From: Candidatus Tectimicrobiota bacterium
GTDB lineage: Bacteria; Tectomicrobia; Entotheonellia; Entotheonellales; Entotheonellaceae
Length of the DNA: 64,000 nt
Assembly: GCA_026005175.1 (NCBI GenBank)
Contig: BPKO01000002.1
Location: 156,501 to 220,500, forward strand
Reading direction: 5' to 3'
Shown: positions 36,247-44,381 of the stretch, one piece after another
How the letters are laid out: each line of letters opens with the position of its first letter
Position numbering within the stretch: position 1 is the first letter of the stretch
The notes under the pieces: model-generated
Told to the model about the DNA's origin: nothing
The model's database searches: none
The model's input: the letters and a program-made list of their open reading frames with translations, nothing else
Made by a program: the position numbers and the translations under genes

Positions 36247-36898
36247 GACGCTGGCCCTCTACCGCCGGCGCTGCCGCCAGGAGGCAGAAGAGATGACCTG
36301 TGCCGCGCAGGTGGCAGAGATCCTGGCGGCGCGGGTGACGCCCGGCGAGACGCTGCTCGACGCCGGCTGCGGCGGCGGCTACTACTACTGGTCGTTTCAC
36401 AAGCGCCAGGTGCCCATCGTCTACTTTGGCCTCGACTACACCCCGGAAATGATTGCCCTGGCGCGCAGCGAGCTGTGCCCGCGCGCCGGCCTGCCGCCGG
36501 AGCGCTTCCTGTTGGGCGCCATCGAGAACCTGCAAGGGGTGTTTGACAACGTGCTTTGCTTTAACGTGCTCACCAACAGCCCCCACTACGCCCGCCCCCT
36601 CGAGCGGCTCCTGCACTGCACCCGCAAGCGCCTGGTGCTGCGCGAAAGCCTGGGCGACACCCTCTGCATTCGCTACGTGCCCGACCCCTACCTCGATCCC
36701 GGCTGGCGGCACCTGCGCACCTACTTCAATACCTACCCGCTGTCCGAGGTGGTGGCGTTTATCGAGTCGTACGGCTTTCGCGTGACGCGCTTTCCCGACT
36801 GGCGCACCCGGGACGGGGTGGAGATGGTGGTTGACGTGCCGCACTTCTGGCGCATTTTGCTGGCCGAGCGCCGGGAGGAAGTGCCGTGTCGCGCTTAG
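36197..36898 (+). CDS. Class I SAM-dependent methyltransferase
   Basis: A 233-residue protein with SAM motif ETLLDAGCGGGYYYWSFHKR, then FGLDYTPEMIALARSEL and NVLCFNVLTNSPHYARPLER. The start at 36197 gives a 50-base overlap with the upstream methyltransferase gene, longer than is usual here, but the SAM domain needs residues encoded soon after, so no later start fits. Its end overlaps the next start by 13 bases. The acceptor is unknown, probably a sugar or lipid-linked intermediate. Confidence 0.82.
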   Translation: MLDVANPLWNPWAHASETLALYRRRCRQEAEEMTCAAQVAEILAARVTPGETLLDAGCGGGYYYWSFHKRQVPIVYFGLDYTPEMIALARSELCPRAGLPPERFLLGAIENLQGVFDNVLCFNVLTNSPHYARPLERLLHCTRKRLVLRESLGDTLCIRYVPDPYLDPGWRHLRTYFNTYPLSEVVAFIESYGFRVTRFPDWRTRDGVEMVVDVPHFWRILLAERREEVPCRA

Positions 36899-38742
36899 CC
36901 GGGCTGTGGACGGCGGCGCCCTCGCGCCACGCCGCCCTCGAGGGCATGCTGGCGGTGCTGCGCCACCCCGCCTGGGGCACGGTGTGGCGCCACGCCTGCG
37001 GGCACGCCGCCCTGGGGTGGTGCGGCTGGCGCCCGGCCAGCGCCGCCGTGGCCGGGCCGCTGGTGGTGGTGCTGGACGGGTACTTTTACGACGCCCCCCG
37101 GGCGGCGGGGGATGCCGCGGTGGTCCTCGACCTGTACGCGCGCGGTGGCCTGCCTCGCGCCCTGGCCCAGCTCGATGGCGACTTTGCCCTGGCGCTGTAC
37201 GACGCCCGCTGCGACACCCTGTGGCTGGCCCGCGACCGCTTTGGCGTGCGGCCGCTGTACTACACGGCCAGCCCCGAGCGCCTGGCCTTTGCCTCGCAGC
37301 CGCGTGCCCTGCTCGCGCTTCCCGGGGTGTCGCCGCGCGTACACCGCCACTTCGTGGCTCTTTACGCCGCCTCGCACTACCGCTACGTGGACCACAACCC
37401 TGCGCAGTCGCCTTACGTGGACATCGCCCAGCTGCCGGCCGCCCACCTGCTGTGCTACCGCCAGGGGCACGTCACCGTGACTTCGTACTGGTCGCTGCAG
37501 GAAGCGCCGGAGCTTACCACCCCGGAAGAAGACCTGGCCGCCGAGCTGCGGGCGCGCCTGCTCGACGCCGTCTCCCGGCGCCTGGCGCGCACCCGCCACC
37601 CCGCCTTTACCCTCTCTGGTGGTATGGACTCGGCCTCGGTGCTGGCCTGTGCCGCCCACCTGCGCGGCCACAAGCAGGCGGCCTTTTCCGCCGTGTACGA
37701 CGACCCCACCTACGACGAGTCCGAGGGCATGGCCAGCACCGCGGCGGCGCACGCCGCGCCCTGGTACCGGGTGGCCATCACCACCCCCGATGTGCCCGCC
37801 CTGGTGGCGCAGCTGGTGGCCTTACACGACCAGCCGGTGGCCACCGTCACCTGGCTGGCCCACTACCTGCTGTGCCAGCAAGTGCGGGCACGGGGCTTTG
37901 ACAGCCTCTTTGGCGGCCTGGGCGGCGACGAGCTCAACGCCGGCGAGTACGAGTACTTCGTCTTTTTCTTTGCTGACCTGGCCCGCCAGGGGTGGCACGC
38001 GCGCCTGCAGGACGAGGTGGCGCAGTGGATTGCCCACCATGACCACCCTGTCTACCGCAAGAGCCTGGCGGTGGCCGAAGAAGGGCTGCGGCGGCTCGTC
38101 GACCTCTCGCAGCCCGGCCGCTGCCTTCCCGACCTGCAGCGCCTGCGCCGCTACGCGCGCCTCCTGCATCCCGACTACTTCCGCCTCGAAGACTTTATCC
38201 CGCCCATGCCGCACCCGTTTCGCAGCTACCTGCACAACCGGGCCTATCAGGACCTCTTTCAGGAAACGCTGCCTTGCTGCCTGCGGGCCGAAGAGCGGCA
38301 GAGCACTGCCCTGGGCCTGGACCCTTTTCACCCCTTTCTCGACCGCCGCCTGGTGGAGTTCCTGTTCCGGGTGCCAGCGCACCTCAAGATTCGCCGCGGC
38401 ATCACCAAGCACCTGCTGCGCCGGGCCATGGCCGGGCTGGTTCCCGAAGCCACCCGCCAGCGCATCAAAAAAATGGGCTGGAACGCCCCGGCACACTTGT
38501 GGTTTGCCGATAGCGCCCGCGAGAGCCTGCTCGACCTCGTGCACAGCCAGCGCTTTCGCCAGCGGGGCATTTACAACCTCCAGGAAGTCGAGCGCCTCAT
38601 CGCCGAGCACGCGCGCATCGTCACTGCCGGCCTGCCGGTCGAAAACCACATGATGGTGCTCTGGCAACTGCTCAACCTCGAGCTCTGGCTGCGCTGGCTC
38701 GACGCCCGCGGCTATGCGCGCCCGCTGGGCGAGGGGGTTTAA
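36886..38742 (+). CDS. Asparagine-synthase-like protein lacking the glutaminase cysteine
   Basis: A 618-residue AsnB-family protein starting at the GTG at 36886 behind a GGGAGG site. The N terminus reads MSRLAGLW, so the Cys required right after Met for glutamine hydrolysis is replaced by Ser; later glutaminase-fold features remain (LDGYFYD, DGDFALALYDARCDTLWLAR, DRFGVRPLYY). The synthase domain is intact: PP-loop TLSGGMDSASVLACAA and GGLGGDELNAGEYEY. It may use free ammonia, take ammonia from the other AsnB-like protein, or form an amide or lactam with an amine, as beta-lactam synthetases do. Its 3' end overlaps the convergent cyclase gene by four bases. Confidence 0.85.
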   Translation: MSRLAGLWTAAPSRHAALEGMLAVLRHPAWGTVWRHACGHAALGWCGWRPASAAVAGPLVVVLDGYFYDAPRAAGDAAVVLDLYARGGLPRALAQLDGDFALALYDARCDTLWLARDRFGVRPLYYTASPERLAFASQPRALLALPGVSPRVHRHFVALYAASHYRYVDHNPAQSPYVDIAQLPAAHLLCYRQGHVTVTSYWSLQEAPELTTPEEDLAAELRARLLDAVSRRLARTRHPAFTLSGGMDSASVLACAAHLRGHKQAAFSAVYDDPTYDESEGMASTAAAHAAPWYRVAITTPDVPALVAQLVALHDQPVATVTWLAHYLLCQQVRARGFDSLFGGLGGDELNAGEYEYFVFFFADLARQGWHARLQDEVAQWIAHHDHPVYRKSLAVAEEGLRRLVDLSQPGRCLPDLQRLRRYARLLHPDYFRLEDFIPPMPHPFRSYLHNRAYQDLFQETLPCCLRAEERQSTALGLDPFHPFLDRRLVEFLFRVPAHLKIRRGITKHLLRRAMAGLVPEATRQRIKKMGWNAPAHLWFADSARESLLDLVHSQRFRQRGIYNLQEVERLIAEHARIVTAGLPVENHMMVLWQLLNLELWLRWLDARGYARPLGEGV

Positions 38743-39836
38743 GCGGAAGCCACAGGATCGGGGAGCTGCTGTTCGTGCACGACGCGGTTTTTGCCCAGCG
38801 CTTTGGCCTGGGCCAGGGCCTGCGCGGCGCGTGCCACCAGGGTTTCGGCAGTGTCGTCGGCGTGCACGCTGCTGACGCCGATGCTTACGGTAAATGCCAG
38901 GCGGGGCAGGGTGGCCTCCTCCTCGATCCGGTAGCGGGCGGCCGCCACGGCACGGCAGAGCCGCCGCGCCGTCTTTACCCCATGGCGCAGCGAGGCCCCG
39001 GGCAGCACGAGAGCAAATTCCTCGCCGCCGTAGCGAGCCAGGAAGTCGTCTTGCCGGATGAACTCGCGGCACAGGCGCACCAGGGCGACGAGGACGCGGT
39101 CGCCGATGCGCGAGCCAAAGCGCTGGTTGAGGCGCTCGAAGTCGTCGAGGTCGAGCAGCAGCAGGGCAAAAGAGCGGCCCTGCAGGTGGTAGCGGGTGAG
39201 CCGGTGCTGCAGGTAGCGCTCCAGCGTGGCGCGGTCGTAGGCGCCGGTAAGGGGGTCGGTGGTGGCAGCGGGCGGCGCCGGGCCGCGTTGCAGCTCGGGC
39301 ACCTGGCGCGCCAGCGCCGCGGCGCGCTGCGCGTCGCGCGCCTGCTTTGCGCGCAAGTGGTGCCGCAGCTCGGTAACCTGCCGTTGCAACTCGGCTTGCA
39401 AGCGGCGCAGGTCGTCGAGGTAAGCCAGCTGTTCGAGGGCCTGGCTGTGCTGGTAGAGCTGGAGCTGGAAGGCCTCGTTGTCCTCGGCGAGGCTGGCAAA
39501 GCTGTCGGTGAGAAAGGCGATGAGGCGTTTGAACTCCGCCTCGCGCGCTTCGAGGTAGGCTTTTTCGCGGCCGAGGTAGTGGTCGATGACCTCGCGGTAG
39601 CGCTCAAAAAGCCGCTGCAGCCTGGGGCGCTCGTCGAGGCGGGTCAGGTACTGCGCCAGCTCGTCCATGCGCGCTTTGAAGCCGTCGGCGTCGATTTCGG
39701 CCAGGTCAAGAGAAAACGCCTTAATGGCGCTCAGCAGCACGCGCAGGGCGCGGCGATAGAAAACCACCAGCTCCTGGGCGGCTTCAGGGGAAAGGGCAGG
39801 GCTTGTCGCTTCCGCTTTCCTGGCAAAAAGACCCAT
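38739..39836 (-). CDS. Diguanylate cyclase with helical N-terminal region
   Basis: A 365-residue cytoplasmic protein. Residues about 20-175 are helical and coiled-coil rich (ALEQLAYLDDLRRLQAELQR) and carry no recognised sensor domain. Residues about 190-355 are a GGDEF domain with the active-site GGEEF in RYGGEEFALVLPGAS. RQDD lies five residues before it, a complete inhibitory I-site. It should therefore make cyclic di-GMP and be product-inhibited. A sigma-28-like promoter lies upstream, which would place it in the flagellar regulon. Confidence 0.9.
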   Translation of the reverse strand: MGLFARKAEATSPALSPEAAQELVVFYRRALRVLLSAIKAFSLDLAEIDADGFKARMDELAQYLTRLDERPRLQRLFERYREVIDHYLGREKAYLEAREAEFKRLIAFLTDSFASLAEDNEAFQLQLYQHSQALEQLAYLDDLRRLQAELQRQVTELRHHLRAKQARDAQRAAALARQVPELQRGPAPPAATTDPLTGAYDRATLERYLQHRLTRYHLQGRSFALLLLDLDDFERLNQRFGSRIGDRVLVALVRLCREFIRQDDFLARYGGEEFALVLPGASLRHGVKTARRLCRAVAAARYRIEEEATLPRLAFTVSIGVSSVHADDTAETLVARAAQALAQAKALGKNRVVHEQQLPDPVASA

Positions 39837-39878
39837 CGCCTTCTCCCATTTGGGACGCTGCGGGCGCCAACGAAAGTC

Positions 39879-39906
39879 TTATCGGCAAGGAACACCGGGA
39901 GGTTTA
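39879..39906 (-). promoter_or_regulatory. Sigma-28 type promoter for the diguanylate cyclase gene
   Basis: On the minus strand: TAAACCTC (39899-39906), 12 bases, then GCCGATAA (39879-39886), a perfect -10 element. It sits in the 87-base gap after tlpA and 43 bases before the start codon. Confidence 0.65.
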
Positions 39907-39923
39907 CCCGGCGGGCCGGCAGG

Positions 39924-40526
39924 TTAAGGCGAGGCAGGGGAGGGGGCGGCGGCGAGGCGCTCGAAGAGGGCCAGCATCTGCGGATGAGCCCAGTCACGCG
40001 GGCCGACGATTTTCTGCACCAGGCGCCCCTCCTTGTCGATGATAAAGCTCTCCGGCACGCCGGTGGTGCGGTAGAGACGCTCGATGGTCCCCCGCGGGTC
40101 AAGCAGGATGGGAAACGTCAGCCGGTACTGGCGGGCAAACGGCGCCACCACCTGCTCGCCCAAGGCGTCGATGCTCACCGCCAGCACCTCCACCCCACGG
40201 CCGTGCAGGCGGTCGTAAAGCTGCTGGAGGGTGGGCATTTCATCGACGCAAGGCGGGCACCAGGTGGCCCAGACGTTGAGGAGCACCACGCGGCCGCGCA
40301 GCGCCGAAAGCCGCACCGGCCGCCCCGCCAGGTCGGGGAGGGTAAAATCCGGCACCGGCTTGCCCACCTGCGGCCCGCTGTCCTGCCCGGCGGTGGGGGT
40401 GCGGGTCAGCACGCCGTAAACGACGACGGCAGCCATGAAGAGCAGGGGGGCAAGCCACAGCAGGGTGAGGCCCCAAGCACGGCGCTTGCGCGGCGGCGCC
40501 GCTGCGGCGGTGGAGTCAGTGGCCAC
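39924..40526 (-). CDS. TlpA/ResA-family membrane-anchored thioredoxin
   Basis: A 200-residue protein with one N-terminal membrane helix (LLWLAPLLFMAAVVVYGVL) and a periplasmic thioredoxin fold. The redox motif WCPPC lies in LNVWATWCPPCVDEMPTLQQ, preceded by VPDFTLPDLAGRPVRLSALR. TlpA proteins reduce disulfides in the periplasm, often for cytochrome c maturation. CcdA, the membrane reductant such proteins need, is encoded at 59139. It is probably co-transcribed with or just after the small membrane protein at 40554. Confidence 0.92.
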   Translation of the reverse strand: MATDSTAAAAPPRKRRAWGLTLLWLAPLLFMAAVVVYGVLTRTPTAGQDSGPQVGKPVPDFTLPDLAGRPVRLSALRGRVVLLNVWATWCPPCVDEMPTLQQLYDRLHGRGVEVLAVSIDALGEQVVAPFARQYRLTFPILLDPRGTIERLYRTTGVPESFIIDKEGRLVQKIVGPRDWAHPQMLALFERLAAAPSPASP

Positions 40527-40553
40527 GGGGCATTCCTCCTCTGGGGTGCCGCC

Positions 40554-40823
40554 TCACCGCTTCTGGCAGCTCACCTGTATCGGCGGCGTTTGCCGGCAGA
40601 GGATGCCTTCGGTTTTGCTGCTTACCAGAAACGCGCAGGCGTTGTCGTGGGCGGTGCTCGTCGCCGTGCGCGCATCGGCCCCCGAAGCGCTGCGGCACTG
40701 GGTGCGGCCGTTAAACGTGACGCACACCTCGCACTCGTACTGGCTCAGGCCCAGCGACAAGTAGACGATGGCCCCCACCAGGAGCACCCCAAAAATGCCG
40801 CCCACGATCACCGACTTGGGCAT
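40554..40823 (-). CDS. Small membrane-anchored Cys-containing protein
   Basis: An 89-residue protein, MPKSVIVGGIFGVLLVGAIV, with a single N-terminal membrane helix. A short external domain carries five cysteines, including CEVCVTFNGRTQCRSASG and LCRQTPPIQVSC. The start at 40823 follows an AAGGAA site. I do not recognise the family. Cysteines outside the membrane next to a TlpA thioredoxin suggest a disulfide-bearing partner, but this is inference. Confidence 0.65.
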   Translation of the reverse strand: MPKSVIVGGIFGVLLVGAIVYLSLGLSQYECEVCVTFNGRTQCRSASGADARTATSTAHDNACAFLVSSKTEGILCRQTPPIQVSCQKR

Positions 40824-40871
40824 GGCAACAGTTCCTTTCGCGCACAACTGTACCGCGCGGCGCCCGCAGGG

Positions 40872-41919
40872 TCAAGGCGTGATGGCACGGGTCACGGAGC
40901 GCGTGGCGCCAAAGGTAGGCACGCACGAGGAGTGCTTGCCGGCGCCACCGGCCACCACGATCACCATGTCCTGCCAGCGCCGCACCACGGGGATCGTTGC
41001 CTCGTCGTGCAGCGCCTGCCACTTGGGCCAGGCCTGCATGCCCCACATGCCGCCAAGGCGGGCGCGCCGCACCGGCACGCGGGCGTGTTCGAAGAGAAAC
41101 TGCTGCACGTCGGCTTTCGACCAGCCCTCGGCAGCCAGGGTGGCGGCGTGCTCGGGGCCGAGCACGATGAGCATTTCGGTGTCGTTGAGGTAGAGGTTGT
41201 TCATGCCCATGGTGGCAGCGGCATCGGCAATGGTCATGAGCAGGTTTTCGCCTCGCTGGCTGACGTGGTCGTTGATGTTGTGCGGTGCCTCACCGCCCCA
41301 CACGGTCACCGTGCTCGTCTCGGGGGAAAAGCCGCGCTCGACGTGCAGGGGCGTCCAGGGGTTGCGGGCTTCGTTTTCGGCAATGCAGTAAGTGTACTTG
41401 GCCGGGCTGCCCTGGGTGCTGCGGTCGCCTTCCCCCGGGAGGGCCGCCGCCGATGTTGAGCAGAATCAGGCGCAGGGCCCTGCCCAGGGTAGCGTTGGCT
41501 CGCCAGCCCGGACCATAGGCGTTGTAGCCGCTGTTGACTTCGAGCTGTCTGGCCAGTGGGCCGTTGAGGATGAGCAGCGGCGCCACCGGGTGGGTGGTGG
41601 CCTGGATGCCAAAGAGGTTGAACTCTGGGGCCAGCATTGCCTCCACCGCGGTAAGGAGCACCGGCAAGTATTCCGGCAAGCAGCCGGCCATCACCGCGTT
41701 GATGGCGATTTTCTCCACTGTGGCCTCGCCCCAGCGCGGCGGAATGCGCCCCAGCACCTCGTGGGGGGCACGCCGCGTGGCGGCCAGCATGCGCTGCACG
41801 CGCGCTTCCGTCGGCGGAATAATGGGCAGGCCGTCGGTCCAGCCGCGGCGGTAAAACTCGTCGAAGATCTGCTCGGGGTCGTCGGGCAGCTCCAGCGCCT
41901 CGGAGACCAGCGTCGCCAT
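40872..41919 (-). CDS. Conserved hypothetical protein next to the UGSC selenoprotein (one frameshift)
   Basis: An AAGGAGG site precedes the ATG at 41919. The first frame gives DPEQIFDEFYRRGWTDGLPI, then PHEVLGRIPPRWGEATVEKI and NAYGPGWRANATLGRALRLI. At the five-base C run 41432-41436 (G on the coding strand) one base must be removed; the next frame then continues GDRSTQGSPAKYTYCIAENE and ends SVTRAITP at 40872. The restored product is about 349 residues with no signal peptide. I cannot name an enzyme family. Its start lies 12 bases from the selenoprotein stop, and both are on the same strand, so they are likely one operon and may act together. Confidence 0.75.
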
Positions 41920-41931
41920 AGCGGCGCCTCC

Positions 41932-42477
41932 TTAAGCACCGGCGGCGGCGGTGAGCAGCTTGCGCACTTGCTCCAGGGCCGCTTCTGCCTTGCTGAGCAC
42001 CTGCTCGCGCGTCTGCCCGCCCAGAGGGTGAGGGACTTGCGCCAGGGGCAGGGCCGGCATGCCCAGGCTGGCCGCTTCGCTGCGGCCCAGCTGCAAGAAC
42101 TCGTCGGTGCACAGGGTCACGGTAGGAATGCCCCGCTTTTCCAGCTCCACGGCGTCGTGGACACTCCACGACGTGCAGGAGCCTCAGTCGCCCGAGGCAA
42201 GGAGCACGGCGTCGCAGGCGGCGGCCAGCTCGGCCAGCGTCGTCTCATCGGCGCCGGTAGCGGCGTGGGCCTTGCGCCGGTGCACCACCGTATTTACCCC
42301 GTCGTGCCGGCACAGCAACGCGGCCAGGTGGTGCAAGAGCACGTCGGCGTTGGGCTTGGTGTTGTCAAGCAGGCCCAGGCGCTTGCCGCGCAACTCGCGC
42401 AGGCGCGGCGCCAGGGGGAGCTGGTGCGGGCGCGGCGCCGCCACCGGCACCAGGACGCGAACCGTGGAAACGGCCAT
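41932..42477 (-). CDS. UGSC family selenoprotein (in-frame TGA read as selenocysteine)
   Basis: The frame from the ATG at 42477 (GAGGAG site upstream) runs through RLGLLDNTKPNADVLLHHLA and CDAVLLASGD to a TGA at 42184-42186. It continues in the same frame as GSCTSWSVHDAVELEKRGIP, TVTLCTDEFLQLGRSEAASL and a final AAGA at 41932. Reading TGA as selenocysteine gives the motif U-G-S-C, the signature of the UGSC selenoprotein family. The result is one 181-residue product. A SECIS-like hairpin begins 11 bases after the TGA. The U-x-x-C pair suggests a redox role; the true function of the family is not established to my knowledge. SelA/B/D and tRNA-Sec would be needed elsewhere. Confidence 0.88.
42154..42172 (-). 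promoter_or_regulatory. SECIS-like hairpin after the UGA codon
   Basis: On the minus strand: GTCGTGG, loop AGTGT, CCACGAC, a seven-pair perfect stem whose five-base loop holds GU. Outer CAC/GTG pairs can extend it past a small bulge. The loop lies about 19-23 bases after the UGA, within the range of bacterial SECIS elements read by SelB. Confidence 0.75.
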
Positions 42478-42614
42478 AGGCAGACGCTCCTCGCTGTATG
42501 GGTCACGCCGCCCCGTGCAAATCGGCGGCAACGGAGCCAGGCTTGCTCATCCGGGCAGGGCCTGGTATCCTCAAGCACTAGCATGCCCGCAGCGCCGGTG
42601 TCAAGAGAAGACGC

Positions 42615-44381
42615 GTGTCTCCCATGTCCCGCATCGCCATGCCCAACCACCTGCGACGGATGGCCTCGGTAAAGCTCTCACGCCTGCTGCGCGACCACCC
42701 CGTGCTGCAGTCCGAAGTCCTGCTGCTGGTGGCCATTTTCATCAGCCTTGTCTGCGGCAGCGCTGCTGTAGCGTTGCACCGTGCCATCGACCTGGTGGCA
42801 CAGCTCGTACACACCGGCGGCGTGGGGATCAGTGGGCCGTGGCGCCCCTGGGTGGTGGTGCTCACCCCGGCGGCGGGTGGGTTGGTAGCTGGCCTCATCC
42901 TTTACTTCTTTGTACCGGCGGCCCGCGGCAGCGGCATTCCCCAGGTGAAACTCGACCTGATCATGAACCGCGGCGTCATTCCTTTCAAGGTCGCCCTGGG
43001 CAAGTTTATCACCACCGCCATTGCCGTGGGTAGCGGCGGCTCGGTGGGCCGCGAAGGCCCGACGGTGCAGATCTGCGCCAGCCTGGGCTCGACGATTGCC
43101 CGCTGGTTTCCCATGACCACGGCGCAAGTGCGCATCATGGTGCATGCTGCCTGCGTCTCGGGGCTGGCGGCGGCCTTCAACACCCCCATTGCCGGCATGA
43201 CGTTTGTCATGGAAGAGGTGATCGGCGACCTCAACGCCCGCCACCTCAGCTACTTGATTCTGGCTGCCGTAGGGGCCACGATGATTTCGCGCTTCTGGCT
43301 GGGCGACGAGCCCATTTTCCTGGTGCCCAAGTACGCCCTGGGGCGGCCCGTTGAGCTGGGAATTTACCTGCTGCTGGGGGTGCTGGCGGCGCTGGTGGCG
43401 GTGGCCTTCATCCGCCTCTTGGTATGGAGCATCGGCCGCTTCCAGCGCCTGCCCCTGCCCGAGTACTTTAAGCCGGCGCTGGGCGGCTTGCTGGTTGGCC
43501 TCATCGCCCTTTGGCTGCCGCAGGTGCTGGGCATTGGCTACGGGACGGTCACCGAGGCGATGCAGAACCACCTGCCCTGGAAGCTGATGGCGCTGCTGAC
43601 GGTGGGCAAGTTCCTGACCACCATCATCAGTTACAGCTCGGGCACCGCGGGCGGGCTGTTTGCCCCCTCGCTCTTTATCGGCGCCATGCTGGGCGGCAGC
43701 CTGGCGGGATTCCTCGACGACATCGCCAACATGGCCCTCCTTACGCCGGGGGCCTTTGCCCTGGTAGGCATGGGCGCCGTGTTTGTGGGCGTCATCCGCA
43801 CCCCCATCACCTCGATCCTCATCATTTTTGAGATGACCAACGACTACGCCCTCATCTTGCCGCTGATGCTGGCCAACATGACCAGCTACGTGCTGGCGCG
43901 GGCGCTGGAGCCCCACAACGTCTACGACGCCATCCTGGCGGCCAACAACGTGCACCTCCCCTCGCCCCAGGATCACTATATCCTTGAAGACCTCACTGCC
44001 GGAGAGGCCATGAACCGCCAGCCGCTCACCGTCTCGCCCGATACGCCGGTGGCCGAGGTGGCGGCGCTGCTTGAGCGCTCGCCGGCACCCGGTTTTCCCA
44101 TTGTCACGGCCGACCAGCGGCTGGTGGGCGTGGTCACTTTTACCGACGTGCGCCGGGCGCTGGGCAAGGGGCTGCGCGACGTGCCGGTGCTCAGCATTGC
44201 CACCAAGAACGTGGTCACCGTGTACCCGGACCACACCCTCAACTGGGTGATGCAGCAGCTGGGCGAGCACGAGCTGAGCTTTGTGCCGGTGGTGACGCGT
44301 GGCAATCCCTCGCGGCTCATCGGCATCCTTACCATGTCGGACATCGTGCGCGCCTTTGCGCGTAGCAAAGCGGTGCGCTGA
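42615..44381 (+). CDS. ClC family chloride channel/transporter with two CBS domains
   Basis: A 588-residue membrane protein. The ClC core (residues about 20-440) has the selectivity motifs GSGIPQVKLDL, SVGREGPTVQ (with the gating glutamate) and GTAGGLFAPSLFIGAMLGG. The C-terminal part has two CBS domains (AGEAMNRQPLTVSPDTPVAE, VVGVVTFTDVRRALGKG-like segments and PVLSIATKNVVTVYPDHT). CBS pairs usually bind nucleotides and tune gating. The start is GTG at 42615 with a GAGAAG site; ATG at 42624 is an alternative. The stop overlaps the next start. Confidence 0.93.
   Translation: MSPMSRIAMPNHLRRMASVKLSRLLRDHPVLQSEVLLLVAIFISLVCGSAAVALHRAIDLVAQLVHTGGVGISGPWRPWVVVLTPAAGGLVAGLILYFFVPAARGSGIPQVKLDLIMNRGVIPFKVALGKFITTAIAVGSGGSVGREGPTVQICASLGSTIARWFPMTTAQVRIMVHAACVSGLAAAFNTPIAGMTFVMEEVIGDLNARHLSYLILAAVGATMISRFWLGDEPIFLVPKYALGRPVELGIYLLLGVLAALVAVAFIRLLVWSIGRFQRLPLPEYFKPALGGLLVGLIALWLPQVLGIGYGTVTEAMQNHLPWKLMALLTVGKFLTTIISYSSGTAGGLFAPSLFIGAMLGGSLAGFLDDIANMALLTPGAFALVGMGAVFVGVIRTPITSILIIFEMTNDYALILPLMLANMTSYVLARALEPHNVYDAILAANNVHLPSPQDHYILEDLTAGEAMNRQPLTVSPDTPVAEVAALLERSPAPGFPIVTADQRLVGVVTFTDVRRALGKGLRDVPVLSIATKNVVTVYPDHTLNWVMQQLGEHELSFVPVVTRGNPSRLIGILTMSDIVRAFARSKAVR

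Noticed and set aside
38775-41459. An open frame of 894 codons on the plus strand
   Set aside because: It runs antisense through the diguanylate cyclase, tlpA and UGSC-partner genes. Such frames are common in high-GC DNA, and the translation shows no domain or ribosome site.
42543-42571. Sigma-70 promoter for the ClC gene (TTGCTC-N17-TATCCT)
   Set aside because: Only seven of twelve positions match. It is too weak to list without expression data.
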